In this document: one piece after another, positions 10,251 through 21,500 of the stretch
Layout of the letters: every line of letters begins with the position of its first letter
Position numbering within the stretch: the first letter of the stretch is position 1
Assembly: GCA_907163375.1 (NCBI GenBank)
Contig: CAJQUW010000885.1
Coordinates: 124,001 to 188,000 of the forward strand
Length of the DNA: 64,000 bases
DNA from: Prostheceraeus crozeri
Lineage: Eukaryota > Platyhelminthes > Polycladida > Euryleptidae
Direction: 5' to 3'
Made by a program: the position numbers and the translations under genes
The notes under the pieces: model-generated
The model's database searches: none
What the model was told of the DNA's origin: nothing
What the model saw: only the letters and a program-made list of their open reading frames with translations

Positions 10251-12439
10251 TTATGATAGAGTGTCGAATTTCCATGGACAAAACTGTAGGCAATAGCTGT
10301 CAGTGCCAATGCTGTTTTTGAGAGGTTCGTGCCTAACCATGTGTCATTATCCGGCTCCATAGGTGAACTCTGATTCACATGTCATTAAGAATGTCATGAT
10401 TAGAGATAATTGATCGATTGCCGTAGAGAACACCGAATAAATGATCGATTATTGGATACTCGCCAATAGAATGTCTCTCTCAATCATCCACGTACTGCAT
10501 TCACTTCAAATCGTCACAAGTGAAGATGCAGAACAGCAATCTGCTATGAACTTTGAACGAATTTGCAGAACTGTCGGTTGCCTGTAATCTAAAGTTCATT
10601 TAAACATGCCCGTTTAAGAAACACGTTGCTTGGCGCTTAATGAGACTTTCATCTAAGGCTGTCATCTCCTCCAACGAGGACATATTTCAGGCAATGCGTT
10701 TCGTATGAATCAAAATCGGTGAAAATTTATCATCTTTCAGATATTTATTAGCTACCTTGTTGAAGAGAATTGCATGCCAGTATTCATGGACTACTAGATA
10801 TATAGCATCTGGACAGGAAGATAAAATTTGTGTGTGCCATTGTAGGCTCAGATGATCAAAACTTTACGACGAGATTGCCTTCTATGAGATGTCTATTTCT
10901 TTTCTATGCTATGAACAAGCTTCAATTCATTATGCATTAAACCGAAAATGAATTCACCTTGAAAACAAAATTCAATAATCTGGTATCAATTTAGACATAA
11001 TGTTTCATATTCGCTTTAAACGGGCAGAAATAGAGCATCTCCCTTCTAAGGACAAAATTATTCAAAAGTTTGTACTGTAGCAAGTCTTGTGGAATGGACG
11101 AATTTTACCTCCCCACGGCGAATGTTCATAAGAACTAAACAATGGAGTAATCAAAAAACACCAAATTTACACTATACCGTACTTTATATTTGTGTTATAC
11201 TTTAATTCGCTCTCCCGAGGAGCATTGAATTGTCATATTTGCTTCAGCCACAAATACATTTCTTTTGACTGAAAGTACAGCAATTCTGTAAAATGTTCAT
11301 TGTGTTTTAATTGACAATATGCAACTTGTTTGTTTGAGCCTTAATCCACATATTACATAACAAATGGTGTATAGTGTGCTGAGATGTTTTCTGAAACTCA
11401 TTGACAAAATTTGTTTTATGCCTCATTTGTATCAATTTCTACTACTTGCATCTGTACTCATTCAAGGAGAATATTGCAATTGTTTATTAACTAAAACCAT
11501 GAGTGTGAATATCGATGATGATAATTTCTCAAACCTCCATGGATAGGTCGATTGGTGAATGATAATTCACATGGACAATATTCACAGGCAACATCACAAG
11601 TGATGTGTTTCTGACACTTCCAACTAACCTGCAATTGGTTTACTACAATTTGTGAAGAATAATCTGTAGATACATAATTTGAAACTCTCCATATTTTGTA
11701 TCATAGAGTAGGCCTAAGTATATCAGGTAAAGTAGCAAGTCGGCATTTATCAAATCCTCAATGTGAATACAGTTTGAATTTCATTAAAGAAACTCGAATT
11801 GAACACAGTTGGGTATTGTACCAAATGTGAGATATGCAAATCTTTGCGGTATTGAAGAAATTACCACGGAATTGACGGATCATGATAGCAATGCAGAATT
11901 ATTTTACAGATCCTCCATGTCATGGCAGGCTTGGAGAGGTAAAGCTTGCTAAATTAGCAATCCCATAGGTTTCTATTACTTTCATGCTCAATCTCAAGAG
12001 TAGGACCTATTTTCTTAAGCGCGATCATATCACTGGCAACGTGCCACTGGTAGAGCAAATACTATAATCAAAGCACAATAGGACTATGATTTCAATTGAC
12101 TTTAAAAGATGTAAATGGGTCCATATTGCTATTCAGATTCAATAAATGAAACGTATAAATTTAGTGGATCATAAAATCATACCGTTCAAAATAGAATTAA
12201 AACCTTAAAATTTCAGCCAAGAAAGCACAATAAGATCTCGACTTTTCCATGAAGAATTGCATTAAAATGCGGTTCATGAAATTCCTTTGATAATCAGCTT
12301 AATTTCCGATTAGTCAGGATGCTTGGTAGGAGATATTCATTCCTCCTGATATCCAACATGTCTCATCTTCATTTCAAGAGCATATATTAGTTGCAAAACT
12401 TTAGGTTTTAAAAACTCCTATAATATGTTTTTGGATCAC
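10251..12439. other. Gene-free stretch
   Basis: AT-rich unique-looking DNA. No gene, repeat array or RNA could be supported. Confidence 0.4.
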
Positions 12440-12530
12440 AGGAGCGCAATCTCCGCAAAAAACTGAATCTTTCGATATAAACATTTTCATTGTATGCAGA
12501 TACTTTTTTTGAGTCGACACTGCCTACTAT
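12440..12530 (+). repeat. Dispersed repeat family 3, copy A
   Basis: ATCTCCGCAAAAAACTGAAT followed by GATATAAACATTTTCA and TTTTTTTGAGTCGACACT recurs at 44098-44170 beside a PLE remnant and, more diverged, at 55515-55620. This suggests an old PLE-associated segment. Confidence 0.6.
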
Positions 12531-12844
12531 AAATGTTTTAAATGCTCTTTAATGAGCACGTTTGAGAGTTTTTCAATCATTGATGATAAATAATCTGCCA
12601 TTATTTGTTGGACAAAGTTTTTAGAGGACTGGCCTGGCTTTCCCTCCATACACACATACGAAGAAGATTTATTCCACTTTTGTATCTGGATAATAGAACG
12701 TTGCCAACATTGATTAGAACATTTTTGAATGCGAACATCGCTTCCAAGTATTTCTATCATGTGTTGTCTTCACTTCATGTTCTTGAACGATTAATAAGCC
12801 TCCATGTTGTACATGTAAAATCAATAACATGAAGATTGAAAATG

Positions 12845-12906
12845 AAACATTGAATCTCTGATGAAGCCAACAGCCCTTCAGGGCAAAGCGGCGAAATGTT
12901 GTGTCT
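12845..12906 (+). ncRNA. Hammerhead-like motif of a PLE 3' end (degenerate)
   Basis: CTGATGA at 12858-12864 is followed by a GCC..GGC pairing with an inner GCCC/GGGC hairpin and then GAAA at 12893-12896. This is the order of a hammerhead core (CUGANGA, stem II, GAAA). The stem III and cleavage parts are not convincing, so it is probably a relic. It lies just downstream of a repeat shared with another PLE region. Confidence 0.35.
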
Positions 12907-14385
12907 TCTGCGTTTCCATGACAGCAGCATCATCCTAACATACAGGCACCAAGGTTGAATAATGCGCAATCGAAATTAGACAGAAGTCAATAATGAAAAT
13001 CTCAGCCTGCGATCGCTACATTCATTGATTTTTGTGGAAAAGTTTCCTGTCCATATGCTAGATTTTTAGAAGTCCATGGCCAGTATTGAGGAATACACAT
13101 CTGCTTATCTAAAGGAAAAAAATATAATGAGACTTGTGTGCACAGTCGACCTGATTCCCAGGCTACTCCTAGTCCGGCTCACCAGCATTACTTTCTTCAA
13201 GGAACTAGGTCGAAAAAGAAACTTTCACAGAATGATATAACCACAACCCTAACTGCAAAACAATCTCGAATACCTGACTGTTGCAAGAGGATGATGCATT
13301 GACATTTGCTGGAATAAAAAGGCCAATTGTCCTGTTAAACTCCCGAAGACATTGCAGACGTCCTTTGACAAAAGAAAATTGACCGAGCGGCAAAAATCAG
13401 TGTCTTTATTTAGCCGGTTTAGACCATGGAAGTTTCTCTTCATGGACAGAGGGTAAATTAACATAAACCATTAACAAAGGAACGATCAGGGCAAGGGATA
13501 TTGTGTGATTTAGTAAGATTTCTAGATCGCAACAGTGCATTGCGAAAAAAGCAGGCATAGCCTAAAGGATTTTAGGAAAGCCAATTAACTTTGTTATGAA
13601 ATTGGTCAAAAAAATGTCAATGTACCTAAGGTTTTCCTTTTCAAGACAAGCAATGACTGTCATTTATTTTTCTCCCTTTGGCAGATGCAAAACCGGCCGA
13701 TTTTGTTTGCGCCGGCCACCAGAAACCAGGCCCGTTCCAACCCTGGTACGCATTCGACCACAATTCAGCTAGAAATCGAAAGAAAAGCTCTCCACAAGGC
13801 CAGAGGGGATAGGATCCTGATCCCAAGAGCTTGGTCAGGAAAATAGCGTACATTTGCACATCATTGTACTTGTCTTGTTTTCTAATTCAAACTGTTTTCG
13901 CCACAATTTCCGCCGTGCAATTTTCACATGTATAACCTGTTTCCTACGTTCACAGACTGCATTTGACTCCACGGAAAGATTGCAAACTCGGATAGCAGGT
14001 ACTTTACTAACCGCTGTGGGAATTGATTGAAAAGTGGATATCATTTTATGACGGAAACTGATGACGAAATAACTTCCTGTTTATTCAAGGGATGACAAGT
14101 TTCATAATTCGAGAACATTTTCCGACGTCGGTGAAGGACATGTCATTATACTTCCTTTAACCATCTAAAATAAACGTTCGAAGCTGCTCTGAGGGATTAA
14201 TTAATGAATCGAAAGCTATAAAAGTCCATTACTTAAATGATTGAACAACAACAGCAAGCGTGAATTGACAGACGAAAATACAGACAAATGATGCTTTCCG
14301 CTATAGACTGTGCAATGAGGGTGACAGGTCAGCACTGCAAATCCATAGTATTCGTTGCGGTGGCATTAGGACAACTGGTCGAAGC
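12907..14385. other. Gene-free stretch with diverged foldback relic
   Basis: About 13150-13270 holds phrases (CTAGTCCGGC, CTTTCACAGAATGATAT) that match the foldback element at 44870-45735, so a diverged copy is likely. The rest shows nothing supported. Confidence 0.4.
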
Positions 14386-14387
14386 GC

Positions 14388-14925
14388 AATTGGTCTGGTC
14401 TAGACACAACTGTTCTAACTGACGATTGGTACAAATTTTAAAAAGTTTGATGTGATTATCTTTGTTATCGTCAATTTTCCCACTCCAAAATCTGTTTTCA
14501 AACTGTTTGATGATGTATTTCGATATGTCAAGTTAATGAATTAAATATGAAATTTCACTTTAAAGCAGGGATGCGAAGTCCTATCAATATAATAGGACTC
14601 CGACTCCGGGTACTAATAGCACTCCGGCTTTTGCTAGGACTCCGACGACGGGTGGCCAGTATAATGCTGCAAAATTTAATGCGGCAGTTATATTCGTTTA
14701 GGATCACTTTACAGCAGAAATTTCATATTTAATTCATTAATCTGACATATCGAATTACATCATCAAACAGCTATAGAGCAACAAAATGACTCACTGTCAG
14801 TAATTTGGGAGTGGAAAATTTGCGATGCAATTATTTTATAACAAAAATGATCACAAAAGTTTTTTAAAGAAATTAGACCAATCGTCCTCTAGACCAGTTG
14901 TGTTTAGACCAATCGTCCGGTCACC
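14388..14925. mobile_element. Non-autonomous element with ~190-bp inverted repeats
   Basis: The left arm (about 14388-14575: GGTCTAGACACAACTG, GTTTGATGATGTATTTCGAT, AATGAATTAAATATGAAATTTC) matches the reverse complement of the right arm (about 14705-14925). Between them sits a short block of repeated ACTCCGACTCC phrases. No transposase is present. The ends around 14380 and 14930 are not exactly fixed. Confidence 0.75.
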
Positions 14926-16015
14926 CATTGCGGTGCAATAATCAAAACACGACATGCTTTTAAAATTACGAATCTCTTGGAAAAGGTAGAATATATGCTT
15001 AAACAAATGCCCTAACGGAAAGTCATAGAGGAAATATTGAATAAATAAAGCAAAATGATCCATACGCTGATATCGAACTAGTTACATAATACAAAAGGCC
15101 AACCGAACTCAGACATCAAGAGACATGGAAAAATTATCGAAAACTGATAATTTATTTTTAGTTTTACAAGCTAAAGACGAGAGAATGGCATAAAGCATGA
15201 TGAACTGCAATCTGAAAAATTTGCATGTAGCTATGCAAAAATATAGGCCTATATAAAAAAACTTTCGCATTGACATTCGATCTGAGTGGACAAGGCGTTT
15301 ATTGTAGATGAATGCTAGCAATGATTTTACATATTGCATTTTTCATATTTTCAAAAGGAAACTTTTGAAAAAAAATTCAAAATTTTTCAAACTGAAAAGT
15401 TACCTTCGCTCATATTCGACTTACAAGTTTAATTAATTCAAATCAAAGCTCCACTTTAAAGGAAAATGCATGTTGTTCGCTCAGTCAGCTTTTCGTAGGA
15501 CGGTTCCAGTTTGACTTTTGATCAGTTTCATATTGCCGGTCATGAGCGGACTGAGCGCAGAGTGAATAATGTGTCCACTGGAATTAGCAAAAGACTGTTC
15601 ATAATTCCATAATAACCTTTTATACACATAAATATTTCCAAAAAGATGCAAGGATGTCAATTGTATCAAAATCGCATGACATGGTGTCATGCGATGGATA
15701 TCAGGTCCGTACAATGATGTCATGAAGAGAATAACTAGGTCTAGTGGTATCGAAGATCAACCGCTTCAGACTCTGGCAAATGAATGGAACTCTGGATTAC
15801 ATGTAATTCCTGGGATTAACCGCATTTTGGCAGCCAAATAATGCTATCTCCTACAAGCATATGCGTACGAAGACTTTTGGAAAAATGGGAGAAAGGGCGC
15901 CAATAGCAGACCCGTATGCAGCATCACCCCGAATAATTCCTTCTACCTTTCTACCAAAATTGTCAATATATCACAAAACCTGTAATAAACCACATGATAG
16001 TCTATTTTTCAACCA

Positions 16016-16017
<2 letters not shown>
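14926..16017. other. Gene-free stretch
   Basis: No supported gene. It contains AT-rich DNA and a short inverted phrase (ATCGCATGACATGGTGTCATGCGAT) near 15669-15694. Confidence 0.4.

Positions 16018-16069
<52 letters not shown>
16018..16069. repeat. (CT)n microsatellite
   Basis: About 25 uninterrupted CT dinucleotides. The 111-codon open frame across it (15861-16196) is a by-product of the repeat. Confidence 0.97.
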
Positions 16070-16071
<2 letters not shown>

Positions 16072-16489
16072 GTGGCGGTCTAGTACATGTGGTCCTCCAT
16101 CAGAAGATGGCGGTCAATTTTTCAACATCTCCGAGCCTAAAGAGCATCAAGAAATATCGCTTCAATGAGGCTTGCATACGTAGGCTACTTGCATAGTACC
16201 TTTTTAACACTCAAATAACTAAATGCTTTACTGAATAATCGTTAGCTTATTAGTATGACTTTGTGATTGAAACTTGATTTGATATTTGACTGACATTCAA
16301 TGAATATTTGATAGAGATGTTCATTGCATATTCAATCGACATTCAATAAATTGACCTGTAGGTATGAACTAAGGCCTAATTCACTCACCACCCAAGTAGA
16401 TGGGATGCTGTATCTATCTGGTATCTTATCCACGCAGGGTGACTGCCTATAATGAAGACACGATGACCAGCAACACAAATTGTGTTTAA

Positions 16490-16645
16490 CCCATTAATGA
16501 CAAGATTTTTTCAAAAATTAGAGTTTTTCACAAAATATTTTTTCAAATGCAATTTGCGGGCGCTCTAGGTATCGATGCCTCACAACGTTGTCCCAAAAAA
16601 TGCGAGTCGATATGGTATAAAAAGCTGTTACTCGTCATTAATGGG
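16490..16645. mobile_element. piggyBac-type MITE, 156 bp
   Basis: The sequence is flanked by TTAA (16486-16489) and TTAC (16646-16649) and has inverted termini CCCATTAATGAC/GTCATTAATGGG. A TTAA target and TIRs starting CCC are typical of piggyBac elements; one flank has mutated by one base. A decayed piggyBac transposase occurs at 29600-30871, although its own ends were not matched to this MITE. Confidence 0.65.
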
Positions 16646-16839
16646 TTACCATTGTGTATGATTGATTTCACTGTCTCTTCCGCGTGTGCGAATAGTGCTC
16701 CCACAGAATTAGATTGTTTAAGCTTGTCACTTTGCTGGAAGTGCAAACGAATTCAAAACGGTGGCACATGCAGGACTAAGTGCATTAAGGTACATTCTTA
16801 CTAAGTGGGGAAAATGAAATTTTCAATGCCTTAGACAGA

Positions 16840-17092
16840 TAGGAAAAATAGTCGTGCGTCGCTTGCGGATTGCTATGAATTCCTTTAAAATGCTCCGATA
16901 GCCACGATTCCTTCAGATTCGAAGAATTCAGATCATTGCGCAAAACACGAAAAGACGTTCATAAACTTCCCTGTAGAACTTGACATCGTCTGTGTCTCTT
17001 TGCTGTGTGATCCGGTTGATAACAGTCACAGAAACTTCGCACAATTTGGCGTGTTTAATGTTGAACTTGGCTGCTCATTGTTCGATTGCCAT
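16840..17092 (-). repeat. Dispersed repeat family 1, copy B (inverted)
   Basis: Read on the minus strand it matches 9712-9985, including AACATTAAACACGCCAAATT and the GCGCAATGATCTGAATTCTT-like stretch. It adds CGACGCACGACT, shared only with the copy at 54805-54960. Confidence 0.65.
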
Positions 17093-17186
17093 GGTATTAT
17101 GTCAGCAGATTGTTTCATTTCATCAGCATCACATGTTCCAATGCTTCTTTTCTAGTCAGACAGAAGAAGAGACGACCTGTCTAATT

Positions 17187-17814
17187 CTGTGTATCAGACC
17201 TTTCGACGACTTCACTAATATAGCAAATTGGTTGAAGAAGGTAAAGCTCGTGGCTCAAATTAAAAGGTCACTGATTTAGCTGCCTTTGTTCCCTTTTATC
17301 TTGAGGGTCCGGCTTTTGAAGTGTTCAATCAGATCGACGAGAAATTTAAGAAAGATGGCGACGGTATTCAAAAGTATCTATTAATGGCGTTTGAACTCAA
17401 TAAATTTGCAGCTTACGATATATTCAGATGAAGGAATTGCAATCCCGGGGAATCGGTCGATGTGTACCTATCGGACTTAAGAAAATTGGCAAAGTTATCT
17501 GGCAAACAGAATCAAATAAATTGTTATGTTACGCATTCGTTTGTGGTCTAGTAAGCGTTGGCTACCTATTCAAGAGAAGAACGCTTGTTGCATCGCCTCC
17601 TTCTCGCAAAACTCTTGAAGAAATGAAATGTCGAACCTCTGTACCGGTGTGCCTACAGTCCAGAGTGTAATGAACATTAAAAGGCATCATATGGCCGCAG
17701 GAACTAACGGGGAACCCTTTAGATATGGTATTCTGGTACAACATAGCACCGAAGGAACAGTTCCATCTACTTCTTTACACGGATATGATTGGAGAATACC
17801 TGGTATATCTACAA
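17187..17814 (+). pseudogene. gag remnant of a retroelement (left half)
   Basis: Reading across one frameshift (near 17265) gives a Gag-like order: DDFTNIANWLKKVKLVAQ, then DLAAFVPFYLEGPAFEVF, FELNKFAAYDIF, and NPGESVDVYLSDLRKLAKL. Retroelement Gag proteins commonly contain such 'W..KV.LVAQ', 'AYD' and 'GESVD.YL.DLR' phrases. A TGA at about 17431 and later stops break it. It runs to the hAT-type insertion point at 17814; the sequence resumes at 25603. Most of pol must have been lost before the insertion, because only about 0.2 kb follows. Confidence 0.6.
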
Positions 17815-18678
17815 TAGGGTGGTCCACAAATATATGGGAAAAATAAAACATTCAAAATTCGCCTCGCTCCCTTTATTTTCTTGTTCCAATGCATGTTTTG
17901 GAATTCCAGTTCAAATTTCAGCTCAATCGGAGAGTATTTAGCGGTCGCGCCCAAGTATCGAATTCAGGAGTAGTCAGACTTCACGTTTCTTCGAGCGTCA
18001 TTTTATGAATCGTAATACAACTTCTTGCGTGTTATGAGTCACTTCTGTATGAAGCGCACGCCTATGAGTGAACAGAAGGGAAGGAAATGATTTATTGATT
18101 AAAGAACTTGCCACCGAGCGGTCAAATACACCTTTCACATAATAGAGTTCAGTTATCTTGCACGTTCAATGCCATTCGTTCCCTGAGGTGTCGGCCTGAA
18201 TAAGCTTATACCGTACATTGAACTCGTCTTGTGTTTTTTCCGACTGCTATCTACACCCTGTTTCGTACACACTCGTATCAACTGTTTATCAATCCGTGCA
18301 ATCAAGGTGAGTTTATTTGAGATCATCTAATTGTACATGTATAAACTCGAGCCGATAGTTTCTTAAGCGATTCGCTACAGAATAAATAATTAATAAATTC
18401 GGGGATCTTAGGCAATATAATATTGATGGTTGGTTCAATTGATAAATCCGTTACAAAATAAATAATGATAAAAATTACATGTACTTATTGTTGGGGATTT
18501 TATTCGTATTACCCTGCATGTCTGTTTACCAGAAAAATATTTCTATGTACTCGTATTTTAGTGGTTAAAATAGAAGTTTTCATGAATTGATAATGTATAT
18601 TGAAACACTTGCTGTACACATGCATATCCTGTCGCAGTACACGTACCTATATTCAATATTGATATTTTCTTTGTAGAT

Positions 18679-21001
18679 ATGGCTCGAAAGCTACGATCAG
18701 GGTCCGATTGCTGGCTGATCGGAATATCTACCAGAACCATCAAAACTCAAGGTTTGCCATCTAAACATGACGTGCTGCTAAAATACATGTATCATCATGT
18801 AGAGTTGAATCAAACTGCTCGCGAGAGTTGCAAAGCAACATTAGAAGAGGTCTTGGGTTTCTGGAACAGAGCGAGAATACCAACAATGATGACAGAAAAA
18901 GCAATTTCAAAGCTAACGAGATTGGTAACGAAGTACAATGATTTGAAAAAGAATAAATACAAGAAAAGTGATTCTGCTCGTATGCATGAGTCTATGTTCA
19001 CAGCAGATCTTCCGGAGTTATTTGACGTAGCACATCAGAATGCTTTGGAGATAATGACAATTCAAGAGGACATCAACTTCTTGATAAGCCAGCGTGAAGA
19101 TGTTCGAGAGCAGCGTATGGCTGGTATAGATGTGGAACTTGCCCTCAAAGAGAAACGCAAAAAGGAAAGAAACGAAAAATGTGAGATTCGCAGAGAAAAA
19201 GAGGAGGAAAGAAAGAGACTACTCGAAACAACCATGGAAAACAGTAGCGCTAGTAATAGCGAACAGGAAGATATTGCCGGTAATGAGCCTACCATGTTGT
19301 ACAAACCATTCATGAAACATTTGCGTAAAAGTTCTTCGTCCAAGGAAACTGATACAGAATATGTATCCGTCACGCTTCCAAAAAAAATTCTCACTAAGTC
19401 TGTGACAGGTGCGTATACGATTTTATGAAATTAGATAAATCATATAAAATTATGTACATTCATCTTCAGGTGTTGCTGATCGGTTTGGTCTATCTAAAAG
19501 ACAATTATTCGCTACTGTGGCTACAGTATTGAATGAATCGACATCTTCGTCAGTTCAAGATTTTGTGCGTTCGCCTACCTCAGCACTACGTTCACGAACA
19601 TTTAATCTACAAAAAGTCTCCGAAGAAGTGAAAATTAGTACCACATTCCCAAACTTCTGTACTGTTCACTGGGATACTAAGTTGTTGGGAGAACTTGGAG
19701 AACATTTGGCGGTAGTCGTTAGCAGAGACTTTCCAATTAAGATATCCGAAAAATTACTTGGTGTTCCTGATATAGACTCATCGTCTGGAATGAATCAGGC
19801 GAATGGCATACTGGGGATTCTACGTGATTGGAACTAACAGCGGAAGGTCTTTGCACTTTCTTTTGACACGACTTCTTCTAATACTGGCGTTTTCAACGGT
19901 GCTGCTGTTATATTAGAACGACTTTTGAATAGGACATGTCTGTGGTTGGCATGTCGTCATCATACTATGGAGGTTATGGAAGCCGGAGTCTGCTCTTCTA
20001 TTTTTGGAAAATCCACTGCCCCAGACAATCCATTGTTCAAAACGTTCAAAAACAAGTGGGACTCATTAGACAAGTCGATGGGAAGACTTGTCAGGCTTCC
20101 AGAATCAACATGGCTTAACATCAGAAAGAATCTAATTATTGAGCGTATTCAAAATATTCCTGGTCGCTTCTGTCGTGATGATTTTAGGGAGATGATCAAT
20201 GTAGCGTTGGTACTTCTGGGAGAGCTAAACCCTGATGTGTTGAGGAAACCTGGTCCCATTCATCACGCAAGGTGGATGTCAAGAGTACTGTACCTTGGGA
20301 AAATGCTGATATTTTCCTGTCAACTTGATTACTCGGAGGATTTCATTGAAAAGTTAAATAGACTCGCAATTTTTAACTGTCTGTTATATACAGCTTCATG
20401 GTTCGATTCCTCTGAGTGTGTTGCTCATGCGCCAGCGAATGATATTCGACTTTATATAGATCTTCATCGATTCAAGCTGATTGATTCTCAGATTGCCACT
20501 GCAGCTCTTGACAAATTAAAGAATCATCTATGGTATCTAACTCCAGAAATGTTGACGCTGAGTTTATTTGGAACTAATGTTCCTGCAAAATCCAAAATGG
20601 CAAATAGGTTACTTGAAGTGAAACCTCTATCATGTCAAAAGCAATCTGTGATGAAGAAAGGTAAACCAAAATTTCCAGAACTCATTATTGAGACTGTCAG
20701 CCTGGTCAACCTCATAGAACAGAAATCATGGTTCATATTTCAAGCTCTCAATATTGACACAAACTGGCTTTATGAAACAGTGGACACATGGAACGAAAAT
20801 GCAGACTTTTCGTTCGCGAGAAATGTTGTTATGCACCTGAAAGTTGTTAACGATGGCGCGGAGCGTGCCGTGAAACTTGTCGAGGATTACTGTGACAAGG
20901 TGACTAAAGATCCTGAGATGCGGCAAAATCTTCTGCAATCGGTTGAACATCATCGAAAGCAGTTTTCTGAATTCAAAAAATCTCCTTTTGTGAAGAAGTG
21001 A
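18679..21001 (+). pseudogene. Transposase of the hAT-type element, one nonsense codon
   Basis: Coding runs 18679-19408, then a 61-bp intron (GTGCGT...TTCAG, 19409-19469), then 19470-21001. A leader intron (GTGAGT at 18307, AG at 18676) probably precedes the ATG. Exon 1 is helical and charged (lysine/glutamate coiled-coil-like, residues about 150-185). Exon 2 carries DTTSSNTG (from about 19865), a likely first catalytic Asp, then WLACRHH with a C..HH pair reminiscent of the hAT CxxH motif, and a later acidic stretch (ELIIETVSLVNLIEQ). A single in-frame TAA at 19835-19837 interrupts exon 2 just before DTTSSNTG; the frame is the same on both sides. Family assignment comes mainly from the termini; the protein itself does not show the classical C-terminal hAT dimerisation motif to my eye. 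Confidence 0.75.
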
Positions 21002-21147
21002 TGGGACGTTTAGTAAGTTAACTTGTTTATGTAGCCTACTTGGTAAGAATTACAGTTGTGTGTGTACTATGCTCTTAGATATTAAAGTAGTATCGACAGC
21101 ATAGTTTGAATATTTCTGAAATATACTCATTTTTCGTAATTCAAATA

Positions 21148-21338
21148 TGTTGCGCAATTGCTTGGCGCTGAGCCCAACCAGTAAATTGTGACTGTAATTA
21201 CTCATTGTTGTCGATTGGCTTGTCATCGTGTTAATGTTGCATAAGTATCGGTTGTGAGCCTGACTTCCCATGCACAGGTCTTTCACTTTCACAATACACT
21301 CTCCGCTTGAATCACGTCATTTTATTGATGGCGTTACA
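21148..21338 (+). repeat. Gypsy 5' LTR
   Basis: 191 bp, TGTTGCG...GTTACA. It differs from the 3' LTR only near its ninth base (CGCAATTG versus CGCCATTG). Confidence 0.95.
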
Positions 21339-21339
21339 G

Positions 21340-21353
21340 TGGTGTCAGGAACA
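21340..21353 (+). promoter_or_regulatory. Primer-binding site
   Basis: TGGTGTCAGGAACA begins one base after the LTR. TGG is the complement of a tRNA CCA tail; the primer tRNA is not determined here. Confidence 0.75.
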
Positions 21354-21500
21354 GATTCGGACCTGATTATCGACATTGTTATTCAATTGACCTGGGCGCT
21401 ATCATTTTCGGTAAGTTGTCCTCTTATCCTTGATTTTTCCCTGAGCGAGTTCACTGTCAGAGTTTTAAAATATTTAGCTTTCATAGCAAATTAATCACTG

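Noticed and set aside
15861-16196. 111-codon open frame across the (CT)n run
   Set aside because: The Ser-Leu run is encoded by the microsatellite; no domain on either side.
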